DNA from: JBOFLG01 sp051657745
GTDB lineage: Bacteria > Actinomycetota > Actinomycetes > Actinomycetales > Dermatophilaceae
DNA: 5,137 nt
Direction: 5' to 3'
Assembly (NCBI GenBank): GCA_051657745.1
Contig: JBOFLG010000112.1
Span: 1-5,137, forward strand
Position numbers and translations under genes: made by a program. The notes under the pieces are model-generated. The model saw nothing but the letters and a program-made list of their open reading frames with translations, was not told the DNA's origin and ran no database searches. Every line of letters begins with the position of its first letter. Positions within the stretch are counted from its first letter, which is position 1. Positions 1 through 4,987 of this stretch are shown here, one piece after another.

Positions 1-1125
1 GTGGCGGCGCTGAACGCACGGGTGACAACCGCCCGGTTCGGCACGGCATTCAGCGGAGCCGTGCTCGACTCCGCCTCGGACTCCGTTGTCTGGCAACGCA
101 ATGGAACGACCACGAGGATCCCGGCGTCGACCACCAAACTGGTCACCGCGGCCAATGCGCTCACCGTGCTCGGCCCAAACCGCCGCTTCCGCACCACGAT
201 CCGCCAGGGCAGCACCCTCGACCGGATCGTCGTGGTGGGCACCGGCGATCCCTCGCTCTCCACCGCCCAACTCGACGGGATGATCCGCACCGTCGCGACC
301 ACGCTGAACACCCGCCGGGCGAGCGTGCCGAAGGTCTATATCGACGATCACGCGTTCCCCGCCCCGACGCTCGCCACCGGCTGGAAGCCGAGCTACGTTC
401 CCGACGCGATCACCCCGGTGCGGGCCCTGGTCCGGGACCAGCGCGAGGGCGCCGATACCAGCGCCGACGTCGGCCGTTACGTCACCGCCCGGCTCCGCGC
501 CCACGGCCTGCACGGTGCGGTGTACTACGGTCGCACCGCTGCGACAGCGAGCGCGCCGGTGCTCGCCTGGAGCGACGGCTCACCCGTGGCGAGTGCGGTG
601 AGCCGGATGCTCCTGCACAGCGACAACGAAATTGCCGAGGCGCTGCACGCGCTGGTCGGAGACGCGACCGGTACCGGAACCACCTGGGCCGGGGCCCGCA
701 CCGCGCAGTCGCGGGCCCTCGCCGGGCAAGGCCTGACGGTCGGCGCGCTGCACGACGGGTCCGGGCTGTCCCGCGCCGGCCGCCTCTCGGCCGTGCAACT
801 GACCCGGGTCGTCGACCGTGGCCTCGACTCCCGCAACGCCGCGCTCTGGCCGATGCGGTCGGCATCCGCCATGCCCACCGCCGGGCGGACCGGCACGCTG
901 GGGCCATCGTCCGGCCGGTTCACCACCACGCCGTCCTCGTGCGCCGCTGGCCGGGTGTGGGCCAAGACCGGGCGCCTGGCCGACGTGGTGTCGTTGGCCG
1001 GCTGGACGGTCGGCACCGACGGCCGGGTGAAGGTGTTCGCGTTCGTCGTCAACGGCAAGTCGTCGACCACCACGCTCAAGCGCGACGTCGACCTGCTCGC
1101 GGCCACGGTCACCGGCTGCTCCTGA
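1..1125 (+). CDS. dacB: D-alanyl-D-alanine carboxypeptidase/endopeptidase, PBP4 (S13) family, 5'-incomplete
   Basis: Low-molecular-mass class C penicillin-binding protein. The family hydrolyses the terminal D-Ala-D-Ala bond of peptidoglycan stem peptides, or D,D-cross-links, outside the membrane. All three active-site motifs are visible and correctly ordered: S43-T-T-K46 (nucleophile and general base, preceded by P-A), S207-D-N209, and K322-T-G324 in AKTG. The family-typical DGSGLSR segment is at 252-258. The frame opens with GTG at base 1, but the protein begins just before the catalytic domain with no signal peptide, so the real start is almost certainly upstream of the window. The nucleophile-to-SxN spacing (164 residues) is much shorter than the roughly 250 I recall for the Actinomadura R39 enzyme, which suggests a reduced insertion domain. 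SxN-to-KTG spacing (115) is normal. Cys314 and Cys373 could form a disulfide in the exported protein. Leu codons are almost all CTC/CTG. The gene converges on the DUF6584-like gene. Family call is firm; the exact symbol is less so. Confidence 0.93.
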   Translation: MAALNARVTTARFGTAFSGAVLDSASDSVVWQRNGTTTRIPASTTKLVTAANALTVLGPNRRFRTTIRQGSTLDRIVVVGTGDPSLSTAQLDGMIRTVATTLNTRRASVPKVYIDDHAFPAPTLATGWKPSYVPDAITPVRALVRDQREGADTSADVGRYVTARLRAHGLHGAVYYGRTAATASAPVLAWSDGSPVASAVSRMLLHSDNEIAEALHALVGDATGTGTTWAGARTAQSRALAGQGLTVGALHDGSGLSRAGRLSAVQLTRVVDRGLDSRNAALWPMRSASAMPTAGRTGTLGPSSGRFTTTPSSCAAGRVWAKTGRLADVVSLAGWTVGTDGRVKVFAFVVNGKSSTTTLKRDVDLLAATVTGCS

Positions 1126-1126
1126 G

Positions 1127-1204
1127 GCCGGTTCGTCGCGGATGCCGCCCGCGTGCTCCGGATGCCGGTTCGTCGCGGATGCCGCCCGCGTGCTCCGGAT
1201 GCCG
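1127..1204. repeat. 37-bp tandem repeat, 2.1 copies, between convergent stops
   Basis: Bases 1128-1164 and 1165-1201 are identical over all 37 positions, and the period continues to 1204. A 13-bp core, gatgccgcccgcg, occurs at 1141, 1178 and again at 1198, so the array ends in a partial third unit. Each unit contains short self-complementary arms (cgcgg...ccgcg and ccgg-atg-ccgg). The array begins two bases after the dacB stop and fills most of the gap to the opposing stop at 1229-1231. It could fold as bidirectional terminator-like hairpins, but there is no T-tract on either strand, so a terminator role is inference only. Confidence 0.9.
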
Positions 1205-1228
1205 CCCGCGCCCAGCTGGCGAGCGCGG

Positions 1229-1756
1229 TCAGCCAGGGACGACCCAGCCAAGAGCCGTGACCGCACCGATCACCGCGCACGCCACGAATACTGCGGCGAG
1301 CAGCCAGGAGATGACCTGCGCGGCGTCGACTCCACCGCCGTCGGCATCCTTGGCGTTGTCGGCCACCTCAGCGTCATCCGCGTCGTCCGGGTCGCCTCCG
1401 GCCGAGTCGGCAGCCCGAGCGTGGAGCGCCTCGACGCGCGGGGGCCGCGGCTCGGCCCGTACCGACGGCGGCAGCGAGCGCCACATCACCAGGAAGTCGT
1501 CGCCGGACTGCTCGCGCCAGGCGGCCACCGCCTCATCGACGGCAGGCCCACGGCGACCGGCGCTGAACCAGGCCACACCGGCCCGTGGCAGGTCACCCAT
1601 ATCGAACAGCACATCCCCGAGCAGCGCGAGTGCCTCGGGGTCGCCCTGGCCCCCGACGTGCTGCTCGAGGATGTCGCGGGCGCGCCAGCGCGCGCCACTG
1701 TCGAGGGCGTCACGCGCCCGTTCCAGCGGCCCTGGCCGGCCCGCGACGCCACTCAT
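1229..1756 (-). CDS. DUF6584-like small tail-anchored protein
   Basis: A 175-residue protein of unknown function. Residues 10-80 look like two or three short helices in a TPR-like arrangement (LERARDALDSG, then ALALLGDVLFDMGDLPRAG, then AWFSAGRRGPAVDEAVAAW), resembling the actinobacterial family DUF6584 as I remember it. A linker at about 118-144 is rich in Ala, Gly and Asp. A single hydrophobic segment at about 149-172 (WLLAAVFVACAVIGAVTALG) lies at the extreme C-terminus, so the protein is probably tail-anchored with its bulk in the cytoplasm. The ATG at 1756 was chosen because the family-like part begins there. The frame stays open upstream but runs antiparallel through the DUF6177 gene, and no strong ribosome binding site is seen. 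The gene lies 178 bp behind the DUF6177 stop on the same strand, so co-transcription is possible. The family call is from memory of its pattern, not a search. Confidence 0.7.
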   Translation of the reverse strand: MSGVAGRPGPLERARDALDSGARWRARDILEQHVGGQGDPEALALLGDVLFDMGDLPRAGVAWFSAGRRGPAVDEAVAAWREQSGDDFLVMWRSLPPSVRAEPRPPRVEALHARAADSAGGDPDDADDAEVADNAKDADGGGVDAAQVISWLLAAVFVACAVIGAVTALGWVVPG

Positions 1757-1934
1757 GGCGGAGGCCCGGCAGCAGGTCTGGCACTCGACCTGCGCCCGGC
1801 CCGCGGCCGGCACTGACCGCGCACCACCCAGCCGGCTGGCGGAAGGACGACGATCACCCCCCGAGTATGCCGCGCGGAACCGACGAGGCGGCGCGTCCCG
1901 ACCCGGCGGGTGGCTGCCGAGTCGCTGGCCACGA
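1757..1934. other. Intergenic spacer with palindrome and hairpin
   Basis: This 178-bp spacer separates the DUF6177-like stop from the DUF6584-like start. No convincing gene is seen in it. It holds a perfect 12-bp palindrome, ccagccggctgg (1828-1839), and a 6-bp stem with a 3-base loop, ccggcc-cgc-ggccgg (1796-1810). Neither is followed by a T-run on the minus strand. They may be an operator or weak attenuator for the downstream leftward gene, or chance in GC-rich DNA. Confidence 0.5.
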
Positions 1935-3476
1935 TCACGCGGTGCGGTTGGCCAGGGTGTCGTGCCGCCGAAGGAGCGCCAGCGCGGAGTACCACCGCTC
2001 GATGGTGGCGGCCGACTCCTTCGGCGACCGCCGTTCTGGCGCGCTGAACGTGAACACCCCCGGATAGGCCGGGTCGAGGCCGAGTGCGGCATCCGCCAGC
2101 CGGCCTGCGGTGATCCCCGGGAACCGCGCCGGATGTGCCACGAGAAGCGCGGGGATGACCGGCCGCCCAGCGGTCGCGGCCTCCAGGAGGCGGGCGCGGC
2201 TCGCTCGCCGGTAGCCGACGATCGCCAACTGCACCCCGGCGTCGAGCAGCCGTTCGCCGAGGGTGCGCAAGTCGTCGCTGGTGCGGGGAACGCCACCGGG
2301 GTCGGCAAGCATCTCGAGCCGCTCAAGCACCCCACCGGGTTGGGGGAGCACCGAGATGGTGCCGTCGAACCGGTCACCGGCCGCGATGACGCGAGTCGCG
2401 GCCGGTGATTGCCCCTGGGCTAGCCGGGCGATCAGGCCGAGGTTCCAGGGTGCCTCGGCCGGCTCCATGAGCCCCGCGTCCAGCGGGTCGGCGATGCCGA
2501 GCGCGAAGGCGACGGCGCTCGCCATCCGGCCGACCGGAGGATCGTCGTAGGGATGCAGTGTCTCGGTCTCGCACTGCAGCGCCCAGCCATGGTCGAGCGG
2601 GTTCTGCGCGGGCGCGGCGACGGCCGGCAATGACGCGGTGGTGAAGGTGGCGGTATCCGGTCCAGACACGCGGCCAGCGGAGCCCGGCACCGCACGCGCC
2701 ACGGCACCGGGACCGAGCAGATCAACGAATCGCGCACCGTCCCAGTCGACTCGGGTGTGCCGGTGCGGCTCGAACGAGGAGACACCGTCGTCGACGACCC
2801 AGCGCAGTGCGCCATGGTGGACCAGCCGGTCGACGGCCGGCGTGAGGGTGGTCGTGGGTGGGGTGATGAGGGCGAGGATGCGGCCGGCGGCGCGTGCTGC
2901 CAGCACGGCGTGGGTGACCCAGGGGCCGAGGGAAACCACCGGGCGCCGTTGCACGAGAACGCATTCCGTATCGCCGACGGCGTCGAAGGGTGGCGCCGGG
3001 TCGGTCGTCTCCGTAGGCGGCTCCAGAGCGTCGCCGGTCTGGATGGCGCCGGTCTGGATCGCGCCGGTCTGGATGCCGCCGGTCTGGATGGCGCCGGTCT
3101 GGATGCCGCCGGTCTGGATGCCGCCGGTGAGGTCGGCAACCCGGCCACCGGCATGGGCCACGATCTGGTCGGCGACGGCACGGGCCAGGGCGAGGTGCTG
3201 GAGGTGACGGACGCAGATGTCGGTCCAGTGGGCGTCGGTGTTCGCGAAGGTTCCGAGCCCGAGTCGGTGAGCCTGCGCGGCCGGGCGGGCGATGGGGCGG
3301 GTGGGGCCGAGCCACATCACGTCCCGGCCGTCCGGGTCGGTGGCAGTGAGGATGCGATGGTGAGGGTCGGGGCGCAGGGTCAGGCGCACGCCGGTGGGGT
3401 CGGCGTCATCGAGGGCTAGGACCATCGTGGTGAGGTCGACGTCGTCGCGGGTGGCGGCGAGGAGGTCGTAGGTCAT
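1935..3476 (-). CDS. DUF6177-like protein, type VII secretion-associated, with internal minisatellite
   Basis: A 513-residue protein with no signal peptide or membrane span. The N-terminal region is about 1-112. A repeat region follows at 117-146, then a Pro/Thr-rich linker to about 165. The second, conserved-looking part starts near VQRRPVVSLGPWVTHAVL (175-192) and continues with LITPPTTTLTPAVDRLV and RWVVDDGVSSFE. A third part, about 295-505, begins after NPLDHGW and ends in an ERWYSALALLRRH helix. The VVQRRPVV...TPPTSRLTP...RWVV pattern is what I recall for DUF6177, which sits beside WXG100 and DUF6507 genes in actinobacterial type VII secretion loci. The genes next door here agree. No catalytic motif is recognised, and its role (chaperone, assembly or regulatory factor) is unknown. 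ATG at 3476 was chosen because upstream in-frame codons give a low-complexity Pro/Ser/Thr stretch overlapping the divergent gene. The Shine-Dalgarno is poor, so a leaderless message is possible. It is divergent from the ESX genes. Confidence 0.72.
   Translation of the reverse strand: MTYDLLAATRDDVDLTTMVLALDDADPTGVRLTLRPDPHHRILTATDPDGRDVMWLGPTRPIARPAAQAHRLGLGTFANTDAHWTDICVRHLQHLALARAVADQIVAHAGGRVADLTGGIQTGGIQTGAIQTGGIQTGAIQTGAIQTGDALEPPTETTDPAPPFDAVGDTECVLVQRRPVVSLGPWVTHAVLAARAAGRILALITPPTTTLTPAVDRLVHHGALRWVVDDGVSSFEPHRHTRVDWDGARFVDLLGPGAVARAVPGSAGRVSGPDTATFTTASLPAVAAPAQNPLDHGWALQCETETLHPYDDPPVGRMASAVAFALGIADPLDAGLMEPAEAPWNLGLIARLAQGQSPAATRVIAAGDRFDGTISVLPQPGGVLERLEMLADPGGVPRTSDDLRTLGERLLDAGVQLAIVGYRRASRARLLEAATAGRPVIPALLVAHPARFPGITAGRLADAALGLDPAYPGVFTFSAPERRSPKESAATIERWYSALALLRRHDTLANRTA
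3039..3128 (-). repeat. In-frame 15-bp minisatellite, six units, encoding TG[G/A]IQ
   Basis: Six consecutive 15-bp units, each ctggat followed by a variable three bases and then gccggt on the plus strand, lie within the DUF6177-like gene. On the coding strand they give residues 117-146 in the order TGGIQ, TGGIQ, TGAIQ, TGGIQ, TGAIQ, TGAIQ. Unit variation is confined to bases 7-9 of the plus-strand unit (gcc, ggc or cgc). The unit length is a multiple of three, so gain or loss of copies keeps the reading frame. It separates the N-terminal region from the conserved central part and probably acts as a flexible or elongated linker. Confidence 0.95.
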
Positions 3477-3637
3477 GGTGACAATGGTGGCAGGCCGGCC
3501 CGGGTTGCTCCGCAGGTCCGGTGGGTGTGTTGAAGGGGGTGGGTTGTGGCATGTCGGTGGGGTCGGGTTGGATGGACGGTGCATTGGGCCGGGGCCGGTC
3601 GGGTCCTGGCGATGCGAGGAGAAGGGGTGTTGGTGGG
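3477..3637. promoter_or_regulatory. Divergent intergenic region, G/T-rich plus strand
   Basis: This 161-bp spacer lies between the head-to-head starts of the DUF6177-like gene (minus) and the first ESX-like gene (plus), so it should hold promoters for both. I cannot name a convincing -35/-10 pair. The plus strand from about 3520 to 3637 is strikingly G/T-rich, with G-runs at 3523-3525, 3535-3539, 3541-3543, 3559-3562 and 3565-3567. GAGGAG (3616-3621) and AAGGGG (3622-3627) precede the ESX start. Of these, the second has the better spacing (10 nt). Confidence 0.5.
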
Positions 3638-3973
3638 ATGAAGTTCGATATGGGCGACGCCACGTTGTCGACATTGGCGAAGGGGACGGCGGGCTCGACT
3701 GAAGATCTGGGCGCGCTGGTGAAGCAGTTGGTGGCGGCGGTGGAGCCATTGGAGGGGACGTTCAACGGCGCCGGTCGGCGGGCGTTCGACGCGTTCAAGG
3801 CCCGCACCGACGAGGTCGCCGTGGAGTTGAACACCTCGTTGGGGTTGATCCTGCAGGGCCAGGGCGGGATGGACACCGCGTTCACCACCGGTGACCTCGA
3901 GGCCAGCGACAACGCTGGCCAGGCGCAGGGCCAGGCGGCGTTCGACGCGGCGCGGTTTTCCTCCCGAGCGTGA
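3638..3973 (+). CDS. ESAT-6/WXG100-like protein with FNG turn
   Basis: A 111-residue, probably all-helical small protein of the ESX type. Helix one is about residues 16-38 (DLGALVKQLVAAVEPLEG). The turn F42-N-G44 stands where W-x-G would be. A second helix runs about 46-90 (RRAFDAFKARTDEVAVELNTSLGLILQG), followed by a tail ending FDAARFSSRA. The start MKFDMGDATLSTL, the EPLEGTFNGAGRRAFDAFKARTDE core and the FDAARF end resemble a family I have seen beside DUF6507 and pore-forming ESAT-6 genes in actinomycetes. There is no tyrosine in the protein, so no classical YxxxD/E export signal; it may need a partner for export. ATG 3638 was preferred over in-frame GTG 3521, whose extra 39 residues are low-complexity Gly-rich. 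ATG 3650 is a less likely alternative. Leu codons are 7 TTG, 3 CTG and 1 CTC, unlike dacB. It is the first gene of the rightward cluster. Confidence 0.8.
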   Translation: MKFDMGDATLSTLAKGTAGSTEDLGALVKQLVAAVEPLEGTFNGAGRRAFDAFKARTDEVAVELNTSLGLILQGQGGMDTAFTTGDLEASDNAGQAQGQAAFDAARFSSRA

Positions 3974-3982
3974 GCGTTGTCG

Positions 3983-4034
3983 GCAGAGTCCGGCACGCTC
4001 GACAGGCCGGCAGGAGTCCGGCACTCGACGGGCC
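3983..4034. repeat. Imperfect 24-27-bp direct repeat pair behind the ESX stop
   Basis: Bases 3983-4008 and 4010-4034 are two near-copies sharing agtccggcac, tcgaca/tcgacg and ggcc. They differ by a two-base gap and a few substitutions. The second copy contains the hairpin gagt-ccggc-actc at 4014-4026. The pair begins 10 bases after the stop of the first ESX-like gene, so it may be a mild transcript-processing or attenuation element within the cluster. There is no T-tract to call a terminator. Confidence 0.7.
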
Positions 4035-4046
4035 AACAGGTGTGCC

Positions 4047-4088
4047 TTGTCGACATTTTCTTGTCTTCGATTGTTTGCTGTGAAGGAG
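4047..4088 (+). promoter_or_regulatory. AT-rich leader and ribosome binding site of the pore-forming ESAT-6 gene
   Basis: Bases 4047-4082 are the most A/T-rich stretch seen in the window (about 60 percent by hand count, pyrimidine-rich on the plus strand). TTGTCG at 4047-4052 could act as a -35 box, with GATTGT at 4069-4074 as a weak -10. AAGGAG at 4083-4088 is a clear Shine-Dalgarno, 9 nt before ATG 4098 and only 3 nt before GTG 4092, so it decides for the ATG. The ribosome binding site is well supported; the promoter is tentative. Confidence 0.5.
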
Positions 4089-4097
4089 TGAGTGGGT

Positions 4098-4406
4098 ATG
4101 GCCAGTAGTGATCGGATCTCGTTCGATACCGGCGTCTCGGGCGCGGTGCAGTCCGACATCGCCGCGGTCATCGGCCGGTTGGAGGCGCTGATGGGTCAGC
4201 GCGACGCGCAGGTGAACGCGGCGCTGGCCGACTTCACCGCCGACGGCGTCTCCGAGGAGTACCAGCATGTCGAGCAACGGTGGCGCCAGGCCTCTGGTGA
4301 GGTGCGCTCCATCATCGACCTGGTCCGTTCCACCTTGGCCCGTAACGACGAGACGGCGACCGCGGCGCAGTCCCGGGCCCGCACGGCGGTGCAGAACATC
4401 GGCTGA
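4098..4406 (+). CDS. Pore-forming ESAT-6 family-like protein (WXG100 superfamily)
   Basis: A 102-residue, probably helical-hairpin protein. Helix one is about 11-44 (AVQSDIAAVIGRLEALMGQRDAQ). The turn DFTADGVSEEY (45-55) carries F46 and G50 in place of a strict W-x-G. Helix two is about 52-100 (VEQRWRQASGEVRSIIDLVRSTLARN) and ends in VQNIG. The ADF-x-ADGVS-x-x-Y...RW...A-x-EVR-x-II pattern matches the actinobacterial family that NCBI names 'pore-forming ESAT-6 family protein', as I recall it. That functional name is inherited, not shown here. Y55-QHV-E59 fits YxxxE but sits at the turn rather than after helix two. The gene follows the first ESX-like gene by 124 bp with its own strong ribosome binding site and possibly its own promoter. 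The two may be co-expressed partners, as ESX small proteins often pair. Confidence 0.8.
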   Translation: MASSDRISFDTGVSGAVQSDIAAVIGRLEALMGQRDAQVNAALADFTADGVSEEYQHVEQRWRQASGEVRSIIDLVRSTLARNDETATAAQSRARTAVQNIG

Positions 4407-4621
4407 CCAGGCACGCGGCGGTGGCGCCGGTGTGTATCCGGTGGCGGTATCGGTCGGTGGCGGGCGCCACCGGGTGATGTCGTGCGGTCTGGTGGCGGGG
4501 TCGCGCAGTGGCCCGGCGCCAGGTCGGGTACAAGCCCGGCCCCAGGTCGCGCATTGGCCCGACGCCAGGTCGGGTGCTGGCCCGGCGCCAGGTCGGGTAC
4601 TGAGTGAGAGGAAGGGGTGTG
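4407..4621. other. Intergenic spacer with tandem array
   Basis: The roughly 215-bp gap between the pore-forming ESAT-6-like and DUF6507-like genes has no supported gene. Its first 100 bases show nothing recognisable. Bases 4509-4600 are the 23-bp tandem array described separately. Bases 4607-4617 (agaggaagggg) form the ribosome binding region of the next gene. The array ends 24-25 bases before that start, so it lies in or just upstream of the 5' leader. Confidence 0.6.
4509..4600. repeat. Four tandem 23-bp repeat units
   Basis: Four head-to-tail units of exactly 23 bp lie at 4509-4531, 4532-4554, 4555-4577 and 4578-4600. Units 1 and 4 are identical, unit 3 differs by two bases and unit 2 by several. 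The shared core is gccaggtcggg, with ccccaggtcgc in unit 2. A partial relic, gtcgcgca, directly precedes the array. On the minus strand each full core contains cctggcgccggg, a 12-bp near-palindrome (one G-T pair each side of ggcgcc). The spacing is about two helical turns, so the cores fall on one face of the DNA. Function is unknown. Confidence 0.92.
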
Positions 4622-4624
4622 GTG

Positions 4625-4987
4625 GTGGCGAGTTGGGATATCGACACAGCGGGCGCGGTCCGGGTCATCGGTGCTGCGGCCGAGCGAGCGTCGGGGTTTG
4701 CCGCTGACGTGGATCGGGTGGACGGTGCGGCGGAGGGCGTGGTGAACGCGGTGCCGGAGTCGCCGTTGGTCATGCAGCATCTGGTCGCGTTCGGGGAGGA
4801 AGTGGCCTCTCCCGGAGTTGGGGCCGTCGCCGGACACACCCACTCGGCGCTGCAGGGCGGCAGCGATGCCGTCACGGCCTATGTGGCAGGGGACGTCGAG
4901 ATGGCCGCCCACGCTCAGGGCGCGGCTACCTCCGCGGCCTACCCGAGCGACACTCCGGGCGCTGGTCGTGGTGGGGGTGGTGGGTGA
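4625..4987 (+). CDS. DUF6507-like protein, type VII secretion-associated
   Basis: A 120-residue protein from GTG 4625 (MASWDIDTAG). It has an N-terminal helix about 11-42, a middle helical stretch about 45-62, and a second main helix about 70-108. This contains TAYVAGDVEMAAHAQ, where Y96-VAG-D100 matches the YxxxD export signal of type VII substrates. The tail from 109 is Ala/Gly-rich and ends in five glycines. The opening ASWDI and the AYV-x-GD-x-EMAA segment match DUF6507 as I recall it, a small family found with WXG100 genes in actinomycetes. Start choice: AGGAAGGGG (4609-4617) precedes tandem in-frame GTG codons at 4619, 4622 and 4625. Codon 4625 gives the family-like MASWD start, and 4622 would add one Val. 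The stop overlaps the next ATG by one base, indicating translational coupling. Function within the locus is unknown. Confidence 0.75.
   Translation: MASWDIDTAGAVRVIGAAAERASGFAADVDRVDGAAEGVVNAVPESPLVMQHLVAFGEEVASPGVGAVAGHTHSALQGGSDAVTAYVAGDVEMAAHAQGAATSAAYPSDTPGAGRGGGGG

Noticed and set aside
1127..1204. Intrinsic terminator
   Set aside because: The hairpins lack a T-tract on both strands, so it was kept as a repeat only.
1757..2377. Upstream extension of the DUF6584-like frame
   Set aside because: The extra 207 codons run antiparallel-shifted through the DUF6177 gene and look like shadow sequence. The recognisable protein begins at ATG 1756. The CQTCC string just before it is not a convincing metal site.
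939..2408. Long rightward open frame of 489 codons
   Set aside because: It overlaps dacB, the DUF6584-like gene and the DUF6177-like gene. Its composition is Arg/Pro/Ser-rich as expected for a shadow frame in GC-rich DNA.
2757..3419. Rightward frame giving a pentapeptide-like AGLD[G/R/A] run opposite the minisatellite
   Set aside because: The run is the antisense reading of the 15-bp repeat. The flanks are low-complexity and the minus strand has the family-like protein.
3521..3637. GTG-initiated 39-residue N-terminal extension of the first ESX-like protein
   Set aside because: The extension is Gly/Arg low-complexity from the G-rich spacer. The family-like start MKFDMG and the AAGGGG leader fit ATG 3638.
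3477..3749. N-terminal extension of the DUF6177-like protein
   Set aside because: It would be Pro/Ser/Thr low-complexity and would overlap the divergent ESX-like gene. ATG 3476 is simpler.
4509..4600. CRISPR array
   Set aside because: The units are contiguous 23-bp tandem copies with no unique spacers.
4267..4912. Overlapping frames on both strands through the 23-bp array
   Set aside because: They read the repeats as Arg/Pro-rich peptide and clash with the pore-forming ESAT-6-like and DUF6507-like genes.
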